The position numbers and the translations under genes were made by a program. 43,688 nucleotides of DNA from a virus: positions 1-43,688 of the IMG/VR virus record IMGVR_UViG_3300017956_002312; one strand, written 5' to 3'. Of the stretch, positions 7,744 to 15,578 are shown piece after piece (position 1 is the stretch's first letter; each line of letters opens with the position of its first letter). The notes below the pieces were generated by a model, which was given only the letters and a program-made list of their open reading frames with translations, did no database searches and was not told where the DNA came from.

Positions 7744-8351
7744 TGGCTATTAAGCACGTAGGTAGATTTAAATCAAATGGTCGTAAATGCGTAGTAGTAT
7801 TTCGTACACTACCTAACGATCCAGAACACGCACTTGTAGTTCAAACTGAGAACTTAGGTGATAACGAACACGACACTCTAATGAGATTAGTTGAATCTAA
7901 CACTGGTCAAGTATCTGAAGAATTAGCAGATGCTATGCAACGTACACCGTTACAAGACGGTAGTATTATGTTAGCAAATTTCCATACTAATGGTAAACTA
8001 ACTAAGGTTGCAACTAAAGATATTGAGATGACACCAGATACGCAGACTGTTATTAGTCTTGACGAACTAAACTCAATCATTGCTGAACAAAAAGGCGTGA
8101 GTATTAACGATCTAGCAGTAAACGGTTCATCAGTACAAGAAGTAGGTACAGCAAATGAAATGCCTGCTAGTACTGTAGAAGCACAGGCGCAAACAGCACA
8201 GGTAGAAGAACAACCTTTATCAGATGAAGATCTTGCTAAAAATATGAGAGCAGATGCTGATAGAATGTTTAAGGAAGCAGAGCGTCTTAGAAAAGAGGCT
8301 GAAGAATTAAGTCCGTCTAAGAAAAAGGCTTCTTCCAATGCCAAAGCGTAA
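7743..8351 (+). CDS. Phage hypothetical protein, 202 aa
   Basis: Begins AIKHVGRFKSNGRKCVVVFRTLPNDPEHALVVQ (in part), a beta-rich N-terminal domain that I recall from T4-like cyanophages and pelagiphages as an unassigned protein. A central region (VISLDELNSIIAEQKGVSINDLA) is followed by a low-complexity Gln/Ala stretch and a C-terminal coiled coil, MRADADRMFKEAERLRKEAEEL (in part), with a Lys/Ser tail. A virion or assembly role is plausible from these neighbours but not shown. It overlaps the next gene by 14 bases. Confidence 0.8.
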   Translation: MAIKHVGRFKSNGRKCVVVFRTLPNDPEHALVVQTENLGDNEHDTLMRLVESNTGQVSEELADAMQRTPLQDGSIMLANFHTNGKLTKVATKDIEMTPDTQTVISLDELNSIIAEQKGVSINDLAVNGSSVQEVGTANEMPASTVEAQAQTAQVEEQPLSDEDLAKNMRADADRMFKEAERLRKEAEELSPSKKKASSNAKA

Positions 8352-8655
8352 AGGACTTTCTCAGGACGTTATAGATAAATGGCCCGAAGTATTCAAGGAT
8401 GTGGAGGTTAAAGCAATCCCCCTTGAATACTTGGAAAGTGTACAAGTTACGTTTAACAATGGCAAAGTATGGGAAATCACTATAAATCGCAACGCTTCTA
8501 ACACTATGCTTAACAAAGACGTAGAAAAATCGCTAAATGATATGTTTAAAACCTATGATTCTAGCATTAAAAACGTTGATTTCAAAGTAGACACAGATAG
8601 AGTTAAAGAGGACGTTCAAAAACGCACAAAACAGTTTTTAAAGAAGAAGAAGTAA
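8338..8655 (+). CDS. Phage hypothetical protein, 105 aa, basic tail
   Basis: Starts within the Ser/Ala tail of the previous gene. It contains a helix (SQDVIDKWPEVFKDVEV), a beta hairpin (VQVTFNNGKVWEITIN) and two more helices, and ends in FLKKKK, so it may contact nucleic acid or an acidic partner. I recognise the overall look from marine T4-like phages but know no function. It ends this gene group; the next gene has its own late-type promoter. Confidence 0.75.
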   Translation: MPKRKGLSQDVIDKWPEVFKDVEVKAIPLEYLESVQVTFNNGKVWEITINRNASNTMLNKDVEKSLNDMFKTYDSSIKNVDFKVDTDRVKEDVQKRTKQFLKKKK

Positions 8656-8668
8656 TTTTTCTATTTGG

Positions 8669-8676
8669 CATAAATA
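8669..8676 (+). promoter_or_regulatory. T4-like late promoter motif (CATAAATA)
   Basis: CATAAATA lies 33 bases before the fibre gene ATG at 8710, with an AGGAG ribosome-binding site at 8697-8701. A structural gene directly downstream supports late function. Confidence 0.6.
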
Positions 8677-8709
8677 CTATATAATAGAAGAACACTAGGA
8701 GTGCTTTAG

Positions 8710-10077
8710 ATGGCTTTAAGATTACGCAGAGGAACTGATCAACAACGTCAGTTAATAACACCTTTAGAAGGTGAACTGATATACACTACAGATACCAAAC
8801 GACTATATATCGGTGATGGTACAACTGCTGGTGGTATTGCTGTAGATACAGCAGGACAGTTTTTAGGCTCAAACTTAGACTTATCAGGTTACGATATTGA
8901 CGGACAAGGTAACATCAATATCGACGGTAATATTACTGCAACAGGAAATATGACTGTTGACGGTAACTTCACTCTTGGCGGTAACATCACAGTTGGTGAT
9001 TCAAATACAGATACAGTTAACTTTGCGGCTAAAATCGAATCAAGCCTAATTCCAGATGTTGATGGTGCAAGAAATGTTGGTTCTACAACTAACAGATTTG
9101 GTAGTGTTTATTCTAACTTTATTAGTGTTACAGACAGCATTGAAGCAGGTTATATTAATGCCAATGTTGTTGGCAATGACAGTACAGTAATTGTTAACGT
9201 AGCAACAGGTGCTATTACAGCAACAGGACAACTAACTGGTGATGTTCTTGCAACAGATAATTCATTGTTCTTTAATGCTACATCAAAAGCAGTAACAGCA
9301 GGCGCAGGTGTATTTACAGGTGCTGTTAGTGCTCCAAGTTTTACAGGTTCTTTAACAGGTGATGTTAACGGTTCTATTTTCGGTGATGACTCTACTGCAC
9401 TAGTAGATGCTGTAAGAAATACAGTAACCTTAAACAACGGTGTTGTTAGATTTGATGGTAATCAAATTGAACTTAGCGGTGTTGACTATATGGCACTTGG
9501 TAAAGAAACAGACGTTGCTGGACCTACATTTAGAATTACAAACGTTGACGCTTCACCACCGTTAGACTTAGTTACACTTGCAGGTACTAACATTGGTAAT
9601 ATTTCTAAAGTAAACTTTTCAAGTAAGCACGGTGATATTCAAAACCCTGTTAGAGCAACAGCAGGTGACTTCATTGGTGCATTAAGTTCACGAGCATGGG
9701 ATCCAGATGTAGGTGACTATGTTCCATCAAGTATTATTGGTTGGACCGTTGACGAAAATACAACTCCAGCACAAGATATTGCTAATGGTAAAATCTTATT
9801 CATTAACAACGCAGGTTCAGGTTCTGCTCCGTCACTTAATGTTATGTCATATGACTCACGTGGCTATCTAGCAGTTAACAGAACAGTTGGTTATGTTGCA
9901 AGTGCTACATTAGATGTTAACGGTTTTGCTAAACTAACTCCACAAACAGCAGAGCCAACAGCAAGTGAAGGTATTATTGCAATCGCAGACGGTACTAGTT
10001 GGGATCCTGCATCAAAAGCAGGTGCAGTAAGTTATCCAGTGTACTACGATGGTAATGCTTGGAACGCTTTCTATTAA
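8710..10077 (+). CDS. Tail fibre / receptor-binding structural protein
   Basis: 455 residues. The start, LRLRRGTDQQRQLITPLEGELIY followed by TTDTKRLYIGDGTTAGG (in parts), is the N-terminal module found on many phage fibres and tropism determinants; it attaches the fibre to the virion. The middle (about 55-240) is built of short glycine-asparagine repeats (NGNIT, GNMTVDG, GNFTLGG, GNITVGD) and longer repeats with QLTGDV / SLTGDV and GNDST / GDDST, as in trimeric beta-helical shafts. The C-terminal 200 residues are less repetitive and probably form the tip, ending in YPVYYDGNAWNAFY. A late-type promoter and AGGAG site precede it. Confidence 0.85.
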   Translation: MALRLRRGTDQQRQLITPLEGELIYTTDTKRLYIGDGTTAGGIAVDTAGQFLGSNLDLSGYDIDGQGNINIDGNITATGNMTVDGNFTLGGNITVGDSNTDTVNFAAKIESSLIPDVDGARNVGSTTNRFGSVYSNFISVTDSIEAGYINANVVGNDSTVIVNVATGAITATGQLTGDVLATDNSLFFNATSKAVTAGAGVFTGAVSAPSFTGSLTGDVNGSIFGDDSTALVDAVRNTVTLNNGVVRFDGNQIELSGVDYMALGKETDVAGPTFRITNVDASPPLDLVTLAGTNIGNISKVNFSSKHGDIQNPVRATAGDFIGALSSRAWDPDVGDYVPSSIIGWTVDENTTPAQDIANGKILFINNAGSGSAPSLNVMSYDSRGYLAVNRTVGYVASATLDVNGFAKLTPQTAEPTASEGIIAIADGTSWDPASKAGAVSYPVYYDGNAWNAFY

Positions 10078-10121
10078 TTCAGCATTAATAACTCCTAAGT
10101 AAATTTCAACTAAGTAAGAGT

Positions 10122-10790
10122 ATGAGCACACTTACACTCTATACATCAGGCTCTACAGAGCAACCAAAAGAAGTTGTCCATTCTTGGGAATACATAAAAG
10201 AATGTGCAACCAAAAGTATAAAAGAAATTGGTTTAACCAAACACGATAGAGTATTAGATGTGTTTCCAGCAAACACTATTGCCCACTACACAATCACCGC
10301 CGTTCCTGCGTTTTTAAGCGGCGCACAGCACGTTTCTAGTAACTTTAATGCCTATACCTACCCTGAACTGTTTAACCGCGTTAAACCGACGTATATTAGT
10401 TTAATACCACGCCATTTAGAACTGTTACAAAAGACCAAAGGCTTTAAAGAGTTGGATATGAGTTGTGTCCGTTATATGGTTACTGGTAGTTCCAAAATAG
10501 AACAAAGTTTTATAGATGCATTTAAAGAACGTGGTGTCCAAACTGTAGCAAATTGGTATGGTATGACAGAATTTCCGCCACCTGTAATGATTGGGTATAA
10601 TAGTACATCATTTGATCTAAACACAATAAAAGACGATCATGTAATGTTTATGCCTGTAACTCCTGATGGCAAATTATGTCAATGCCATATTAACGGTAGA
10701 GCAACAGGAGATGTATTTAATATTGAAACAATGGAATTTCACTCACGCATAGAAGAGCCTAATGGAAGAACTTGGAAGAACAATTTTTAA
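10122..10790 (+). CDS. Minimal ANL-superfamily adenylation domain (AMP-binding)
   Basis: 222 residues compared with 500 or more in normal acyl-CoA synthetases or adenylation domains. The P-loop-like motif A3 is at the very N-terminus (YTSGSTEQPKEVV, residues 7-18), motif A5 is NWYGMTE (144-150) and a TGD as in motif A7 is at 195-197. The N-terminal subdomain before A3 and the whole C-terminal lid with the catalytic A10 lysine are absent. It could bind ATP and a carboxylate and make an acyl-adenylate, but thioester formation as in full-length enzymes seems unlikely. No frameshift is visible. It overlaps the next gene by 29 bases and lies between the fibre and halogenase genes. Confidence 0.75.
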   Translation: MSTLTLYTSGSTEQPKEVVHSWEYIKECATKSIKEIGLTKHDRVLDVFPANTIAHYTITAVPAFLSGAQHVSSNFNAYTYPELFNRVKPTYISLIPRHLELLQKTKGFKELDMSCVRYMVTGSSKIEQSFIDAFKERGVQTVANWYGMTEFPPPVMIGYNSTSFDLNTIKDDHVMFMPVTPDGKLCQCHINGRATGDVFNIETMEFHSRIEEPNGRTWKNNF

Positions 10791-11349
10791 TAACGATACT
10801 AGAAGAATAGTAAAACTTTCTGAAGTAGATGTCTTTTCTGTAAAAGATTTTTGTGAAGAATGTAACAAATTAGGATTACAAAATAATAAGTCTTTAGAAA
10901 GAATGAAGTGGGATACTGCTACTTGGTTTGCGGCATTAGACGAAAGTAAAATTTATTCTATTGCAGGATATCATAAATTAAACATAGACGAACACTCGTA
11001 TCGTGTGTTATTCCGCGGTGCTCAACTCCCAGGATACAATCCTAATACTTTTAGTAAAGATGTATATGCTAGTGTTGTTCACTGGACTTACTTATTAGAA
11101 GCACAAATTAACGATATATTAAAACAAGACCCACAAGCAAAACTTTACATAAGCACAAACATAGATAAAAATAACGATGCACCTAGCAGTCATAAACTTA
11201 CTAGAATGATGACTCCGTTATTAATCAAACGTAAATTATTAAGTTTAGAATATGAAAATATAGACCTATACTTTACAAAACAAAACTTGTATAGGGTAAA
11301 TGTTGAAGAATATTTTAAACAGCGTTCTGCTTATTTTGATAGTAAGTAA
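10762..11349 (+). CDS. Unknown protein, 195 aa, coupled to the adenylation protein
   Basis: Starts at ATG 10762 inside the previous gene. Segments such as WFAALDESKIYSIAGYHKL and YRVLFRGAQLPGYNPN resemble the strand-helix order of a GNAT-type acyltransferase core, and LYISTNIDKNNDAPSSHKLTRMM could be its second half. The resemblance is weak and I see no clear acyl-CoA pyrophosphate loop. The tight overlap with the adenylation protein suggests it receives or uses the same activated group. Its 3' end overlaps the convergent halogenase gene by 35 bases. Confidence 0.6.
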   Translation: MEELGRTIFNNDTRRIVKLSEVDVFSVKDFCEECNKLGLQNNKSLERMKWDTATWFAALDESKIYSIAGYHKLNIDEHSYRVLFRGAQLPGYNPNTFSKDVYASVVHWTYLLEAQINDILKQDPQAKLYISTNIDKNNDAPSSHKLTRMMTPLLIKRKLLSLEYENIDLYFTKQNLYRVNVEEYFKQRSAYFDSK

Positions 11350-12541
11350 AGTTTTCGTAGTATAAGCCAAGTGTTGCCCAGATAGCATCAGGATACAAAT
11401 TAGTGTATTTGTTTCCAGTCTTAGCATAGTGTTCCCATAAAGTTTTAGAAAAGTCTAGTTTAGAATAATGCTTCCAAAACTCTGTATCGTTACGTGAACT
11501 TAAACCGTAATGATGAAGAATATAATCACTGTTTTCTTTCCAGGTACGTTTAACCATTTTGTTATATGCTCTAGCACCGTAACCTCTTTCAATGCAATTA
11601 GCAAGAGTAGTAATACCATGCTGTATCATAAACAATGCATTTGATTCTAACGGATCAATAAATCCTTGACTCATGCCTATAGCAACTACGTTGTCTTGCC
11701 AAGCATTTTCTAACCACCCAGGTTGCCATTTAATTAGTCTCGGCTCTTTGTCTTGCCAGGGTGTTAGTTCTTTAGTATATTCTTTAAATTGTTCTAATGC
11801 TGTATCATCGTCAACATATTGATCTGCAAAACAGTATCCTGTACCTGTTCTACTTGTTAGTCCAATTTTAAATTGCCATCCGTAATCTCTAGCGATTGTT
11901 CTAGTATACGGAACCATTTCGTCAAGTTCAAACGGACAAACCCAAGCACTATTAACTAGATGATGCTCAGATAAATCTGCAAGTGTTTTGTCTTTAACAA
12001 ATTGTCTACGAAGTCCTGTACAATCAATATACAAGTCATAACCTTCTGGTAATGTATCTAGTGTTGCAATTTCGTGCTTTACACGTTTACAATTATCTTT
12101 AACAATACGCCCGGCTTCTTCTGCGTGTAAATGATATGCTACTGCTCTCCAAGCATCGCGATCATATAGATCATTAATACTATGCTTATCTACTTTACCT
12201 TGTTCAAACTCTTTGTACCAAGTATTAAATGCATCATTATCGTTGTACCAAAATGTAAATGCAAATTCTTCACCGTCTGGTTTATCCCAACCTTGTTTTA
12301 TATTACCAAACTTATGTACAGCATCACACTTAGGCATCCATTCTTTTTCATCCATTCCGAAACTTTCAAAGAATGATTTTATCATAGGCAATGTACTTTC
12401 ACCTACTCCAATGATAGGAATATCACTGCTTTCGATTAGTGTAATTTCAATGTCTGGAAATTTATTTTCTAAGTATCCTGCGGTCCACCAACCAGTTGTT
12501 CCGCCTCCTATGATACATATTTTTTTATATTGTGTACTCAT
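11315..12541 (-). CDS. Flavin-dependent halogenase (tryptophan halogenase family)
   Basis: 408 residues against about 530 in PrnA or RebH. The FAD motif GGGTTGWWTA is at 12-21 and GVGESTLP at 45-52. Lys77 in AVHKFGNI sits where the catalytic lysine of the family lies (Lys79 in PrnA). DPLESNA (Glu299, Ser300) matches the conserved Glu-Ser that follows it. The diagnostic WxWxIP motif is changed to WQFKIG (222-227). This enzyme class oxidises halide with reduced FAD and transfers it to an aromatic or other electron-rich substrate; a cyanophage member, VirX1, is known to prefer iodide. A flavin reductase is not seen nearby. It is the last gene of a unit with an oxygenase and a propeller-like protein. 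Confidence 0.88.
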   Translation of the reverse strand: MSTQYKKICIIGGGTTGWWTAGYLENKFPDIEITLIESSDIPIIGVGESTLPMIKSFFESFGMDEKEWMPKCDAVHKFGNIKQGWDKPDGEEFAFTFWYNDNDAFNTWYKEFEQGKVDKHSINDLYDRDAWRAVAYHLHAEEAGRIVKDNCKRVKHEIATLDTLPEGYDLYIDCTGLRRQFVKDKTLADLSEHHLVNSAWVCPFELDEMVPYTRTIARDYGWQFKIGLTSRTGTGYCFADQYVDDDTALEQFKEYTKELTPWQDKEPRLIKWQPGWLENAWQDNVVAIGMSQGFIDPLESNALFMIQHGITTLANCIERGYGARAYNKMVKRTWKENSDYILHHYGLSSRNDTEFWKHYSKLDFSKTLWEHYAKTGNKYTNLYPDAIWATLGLYYENFTYYQNKQNAV

Positions 12542-13118
12542 TGTTAACCACTTTATTCATATCTTCAATACGTAACTTTGTAATGAAATGTACACGAGTT
12601 GTTTCACCTTTATTAAATGTACCGTGTAATTTTTCTGTATTAATCAAGTATGCTTTACCTGGTTGCAAATTATATTCTTTACCTTCAAAATTAAACATAG
12701 ATTCATTGTTTGCTGTTATTGGCATATGAATCTTGTAAAATTCTTCATTGTCACTATGTAAATTTATCTTAGTTTCAGGCGGGTGAGCAGTAATAACGGT
12801 TTGTCTTACAAAAGGCAATGCCTTTAAAAACTTTTCTGCAAATCCAAATATTAATTCTGTTGGAACATCAAACGTTCCTACAACATCATCACCTTTAGAA
12901 ATATCGTATGGGGAACAGGGTTTCTTTGGATCTTTTAAATTACTTTGGATTGCCCAACCGTACACTTCACTAACATTATGATCTTTAGTGTCTGTATCAG
13001 CGTCAGGCGCCCACTTCAAGTAACTGAAATTTGATTGAACTGTATGATAGTAATGTTCTAATTCTTCCAACGAAAACTTGAAGTTATCTAATTCAATGAC
13101 TTCAAAGTTCTCAGGCAT
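12525..13118 (-). CDS. AspH-like Fe(II)/2-oxoglutarate oxygenase (1 of 6)
   Basis: 197 residues. The iron site HxD is His121-Ser-Asp123, the distal His is His165 in LINTEKLHG, and the 2-oxoglutarate arginine is Arg175 in TTRVHF. The core matches the aspartyl/asparaginyl beta-hydroxylase fold, with HMPITANNES between the two halves and LQPGKAYLIN before the distal His. Such enzymes hydroxylate protein side chains or small molecules. Its end overlaps the halogenase start by 17 bases and its start touches the propeller-like gene upstream, so the three are co-translated. The N-terminal 110 residues are unlike those of its paralogues and probably set substrate choice. Confidence 0.85.
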   Translation of the reverse strand: MPENFEVIELDNFKFSLEELEHYYHTVQSNFSYLKWAPDADTDTKDHNVSEVYGWAIQSNLKDPKKPCSPYDISKGDDVVGTFDVPTELIFGFAEKFLKALPFVRQTVITAHPPETKINLHSDNEEFYKIHMPITANNESMFNFEGKEYNLQPGKAYLINTEKLHGTFNKGETTRVHFITKLRIEDMNKVVNNEYTI

Positions 13119-14359
13119 TATTCCATTTCTAACTCAAATGCAATCTGCTTAGATTCCTTGTTTTTCAGATCAACAAATAACATCTCTGACTTAAGAACAT
13201 TGTCAACTAAATCAAATCTAAATGGAACTGTTACTGCTTTATTTGTTTCTTTAGAAGCAACACCTACATAAATGTTATTAGTTTTTAGATTGAAACTTTC
13301 TGTAACACCAGAATCGTTAACATCAAATACTGCACCTGGTGCAATGTTAGACATTGATGGATGCTGTACTGAAGGCATTAACATAATGCTATCACCTACA
13401 ACAGGCATAGACCCTAATGATCTATCTGTTCTAGTTCTTTTAATTTCTAGTGTATCTAAATTTAGATCAATTAGTTCTTGACACTTTTCCCAAGAACTAT
13501 GTGCAATTAATCTGTTGTCAACAATAACCCCATTCTTGAAACCAAGTTGTCCAACTTCACTTTCTGAATCTTCAAGTACGTAAGGTACTGAAGTAATTTC
13601 ATTGCCATCATAAATCCAAAAATGTAATTCTTTAGTTTCGCCCATTACTAATGGTAAGCCTACAATTTTATCGTTGCGACTAATAGCACCGTAGAATGCA
13701 CCTTTAACTGGAGCAGTAACTAATTTAGTAGAGTAATCGTCTAATGAAAGAACTAACAATTGGTCTGTTGGATTACCGTATGGGAAAAATGCTACTTCGT
13801 TAGTCTTTTCAATATATGTACAATGTACAGATGCTGTTTCGTCAGCAACATCACGTGCAATCATTTTTTCTGATTCTGTATCATAAATGATTACAACACC
13901 ACTGTTTAATGGTGGGTAAATAATTTTTTTACCAACAACTACAGGTCTACCAAAGTTAAAGTGACCGCAGAATGTTTTAGGTGTTTCAACACCATGAATA
14001 GTAATTGCTTTATCTTGAATCATTTCAACTGTGTCAGTATCAAGGTCAACTTTAGCCATACGCACAATACTATCTACGTGTTTCTTTTGTGTACGCATTA
14101 CATAAGCATACTTGCCTACTACAGCAACAGCACGATATCTGTCACCGTCTTCACTTTGCTCACTAAAATCAATAAACTTTACAGTTTCGTTATCAGTGTT
14201 AATCTTTAAAAGACCGGCTTTAGCACCTGCATCTTTGTTGTAATCTCTATCGGTTTCGCCCTCAACTCTGACCTTACCGTTAGTAACTACTGACAAAAAT
14301 GTGCCATTTCCAATGTAATAAGGGTCGTCAAGCACGTTTGTATAATAAACATTTGACAT
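13118..14359 (-). CDS. Beta-propeller-like repeat protein (1 of 3)
   Basis: About 413 residues from the ATG at 14359, chosen because GGAGA lies just before it; an ATG 12 bases upstream has no such site. The sequence is beta-rich and repetitive, with units of the kind 'VVVGKKIIYPPLNSG', 'NEVAFFPYGNP', 'NDKIVGLPLVMG', 'DSIMLMPSV' every 45-55 residues and a following strand that names a quantity ('LSLDDYSTKLV'). This is the pattern of a seven- or eight-bladed propeller. There is no signal peptide and no catalytic motif, so binding of a protein or glycan is the likely role. A late-type promoter precedes it and an oxygenase and the halogenase follow. Confidence 0.75.
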   Translation of the reverse strand: MSNVYYTNVLDDPYYIGNGTFLSVVTNGKVRVEGETDRDYNKDAGAKAGLLKINTDNETVKFIDFSEQSEDGDRYRAVAVVGKYAYVMRTQKKHVDSIVRMAKVDLDTDTVEMIQDKAITIHGVETPKTFCGHFNFGRPVVVGKKIIYPPLNSGVVIIYDTESEKMIARDVADETASVHCTYIEKTNEVAFFPYGNPTDQLLVLSLDDYSTKLVTAPVKGAFYGAISRNDKIVGLPLVMGETKELHFWIYDGNEITSVPYVLEDSESEVGQLGFKNGVIVDNRLIAHSSWEKCQELIDLNLDTLEIKRTRTDRSLGSMPVVGDSIMLMPSVQHPSMSNIAPGAVFDVNDSGVTESFNLKTNNIYVGVASKETNKAVTVPFRFDLVDNVLKSEMLFVDLKNKESKQIAFELEME

Positions 14360-14382
14360 ATTTTTCTCCATACTCTATACTA

Positions 14383-14390
14383 TATTTATT
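14383..14390 (-). promoter_or_regulatory. T4-like late promoter motif (AATAAATA)
   Basis: On the minus strand AATAAATA lies 23 bases before the propeller-like gene start at 14359 and overlaps the stop codon of the oxygenase gene upstream. It would give a separate late transcript for the propeller, oxygenase and halogenase genes. Confidence 0.55.
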
Positions 14391-15126
14391 TAATATGCGT
14401 GGTAATCCCAGCGAAGGTGGTAACATATTCTGGGTCGATTCTAGTTAAAAAATGCACTCGTTCGGTGGTTCCGTTGTTAATTGTGCTATGATTTACTATA
14501 GGATTAATCATATATATTTTGCCTGGCTTCATTACATACTTACGCTCGTCGTTTTCACCAAAACAGAATAGTGCTTGATCATTTGAGTGCATTGGAATAT
14601 GCAACTTCTTATATGATCCATCATGATGATTATGCACACGGGTGCCTGGTGGATGCTTAATTGCTAGTAACTGTCTTAGTGCTGGTTCGCCCCACTCTTT
14701 AATCATCTTGTTTACTATACCAAATTTATATACACTCATAATTTTAGAATCAGCATAAAACCCATCACCGTCGGCATCTAAATCGTATTTTTCTAATTCA
14801 GGATAATGTATAGGATTAACATGACGTTTTCCTGCACAAGGAATGTTACGTTCGGCAGGCCAAGATATTCCCCAACCGCTAACGTTGCCTTCGTAGTTTC
14901 CTACCCTATTTGTTTCAGTCCACATTTCAAAAATTTCTTTTTTAATGTATTCTTTTAATCCAAAGTGAAATTCTAAATGTGCTAGATCAGTTTTTAGTAC
15001 ATCATAATAATCTTCAAGCAACGAAATATCAATAGTTGCTTTAAACTCAATAATATCCCAGTCATAACTATTAAGAAATTCTGGTGTAAAATCTTCTGGG
15101 TTGTAATCTGTTATGTATCTGTCCAT
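14386..15126 (-). CDS. AspH-like Fe(II)/2-oxoglutarate oxygenase (2 of 6)
   Basis: 246 residues. HxD is His167-His-Asp169 in VHNHHDGSY, the distal His is His213 in INPIVNHST, and the 2-oxoglutarate Arg is Arg223 in TERVHFLTRI. KLHIPMHSNDQ and MKPGKIYMIN match the core of the other members. The N-terminal 155 residues are longer than in the previous paralogue and include a Cys-His-Pro-rich stretch (NIPCAGKRHVNPIHYPE), possibly a substrate lid. It overlaps the phosphatase-like gene by 16 bases and is the last gene of the five-gene unit starting at 18356. Family certain, substrate unknown. Confidence 0.85.
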   Translation of the reverse strand: MDRYITDYNPEDFTPEFLNSYDWDIIEFKATIDISLLEDYYDVLKTDLAHLEFHFGLKEYIKKEIFEMWTETNRVGNYEGNVSGWGISWPAERNIPCAGKRHVNPIHYPELEKYDLDADGDGFYADSKIMSVYKFGIVNKMIKEWGEPALRQLLAIKHPPGTRVHNHHDGSYKKLHIPMHSNDQALFCFGENDERKYVMKPGKIYMINPIVNHSTINNGTTERVHFLTRIDPEYVTTFAGITTHIK

Positions 15127-15578
15127 GTTGTCCTTAGCATTTCTTTTACATAGTAATAAGAATTAACTGCGCCTGGTGTAGGCTTTTGTTCATCAGTATT
15201 TAACAAAGTTTCTTTTATAAAGTCTGCAACTGCTTTACTTCTTACTTGTCCTTTTATACAATAAACATGAACATTAGCATCTTCAGGAATAGTTTTTATA
15301 AATTTTACTAATTCGTCTGCCTGGTATCCACGCATTGCTTTTGCTTCAAACCACATATCAAAGTCGCCGCCCCACTTTCGAGTGTCCTCGGGAACATCGT
15401 CAAACTTTAATGTTATAACGTTTGAATGTTGTCTTTTAAAATACGGATCACAATGTGGGCCGCCTGACGGCTCAATACAAATAAAGAAATCTTTTTTATT
15501 ATCAACAGTTGTGTCGTCTATGTCATTAAACTTTGCATAGGTAATAAAACTTTCTTTTGATCTATATTCTACTAACAT
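15111..15578 (-). CDS. CX5R protein-tyrosine/dual-specificity phosphatase-like protein
   Basis: 155 residues. VYCIKGQVRSKAVADF carries the phosphatase signature C-x5-R (Cys107 to Arg113) followed by the usual Ser114; the residue before the Cys is Tyr where His is typical. ITLKFDDVPEDT upstream could supply the general-acid Asp. The layout resembles small dual-specificity phosphatase-like proteins. It may remove phosphate from a protein, sugar or lipid, or be a binding relic. It lies between two AspH-like oxygenases and overlaps both (16-17 bases), and a kinase-like gene is 4 kb away, so reversible phosphorylation within the pathway is conceivable. Confidence 0.6.
   Translation of the reverse strand: MLVEYRSKESFITYAKFNDIDDTTVDNKKDFFICIEPSGGPHCDPYFKRQHSNVITLKFDDVPEDTRKWGGDFDMWFEAKAMRGYQADELVKFIKTIPEDANVHVYCIKGQVRSKAVADFIKETLLNTDEQKPTPGAVNSYYYVKEMLRTTWTDT

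Noticed and set aside
9046-9437. Open frames on the minus strand opposite the fibre gene
   Set aside because: They mirror the Gly/Asn/Thr/Val repeats of the fibre gene, have no ribosome-binding site and show a biased residue mix; they are antisense shadows.
10122-10790. Frameshifted remnant of a full acyl-CoA synthetase
   Set aside because: No missing N- or C-terminal motifs are found in the other frames nearby; neighbours are the fibre gene and an unrelated overlapping gene, so it seems a true short form.
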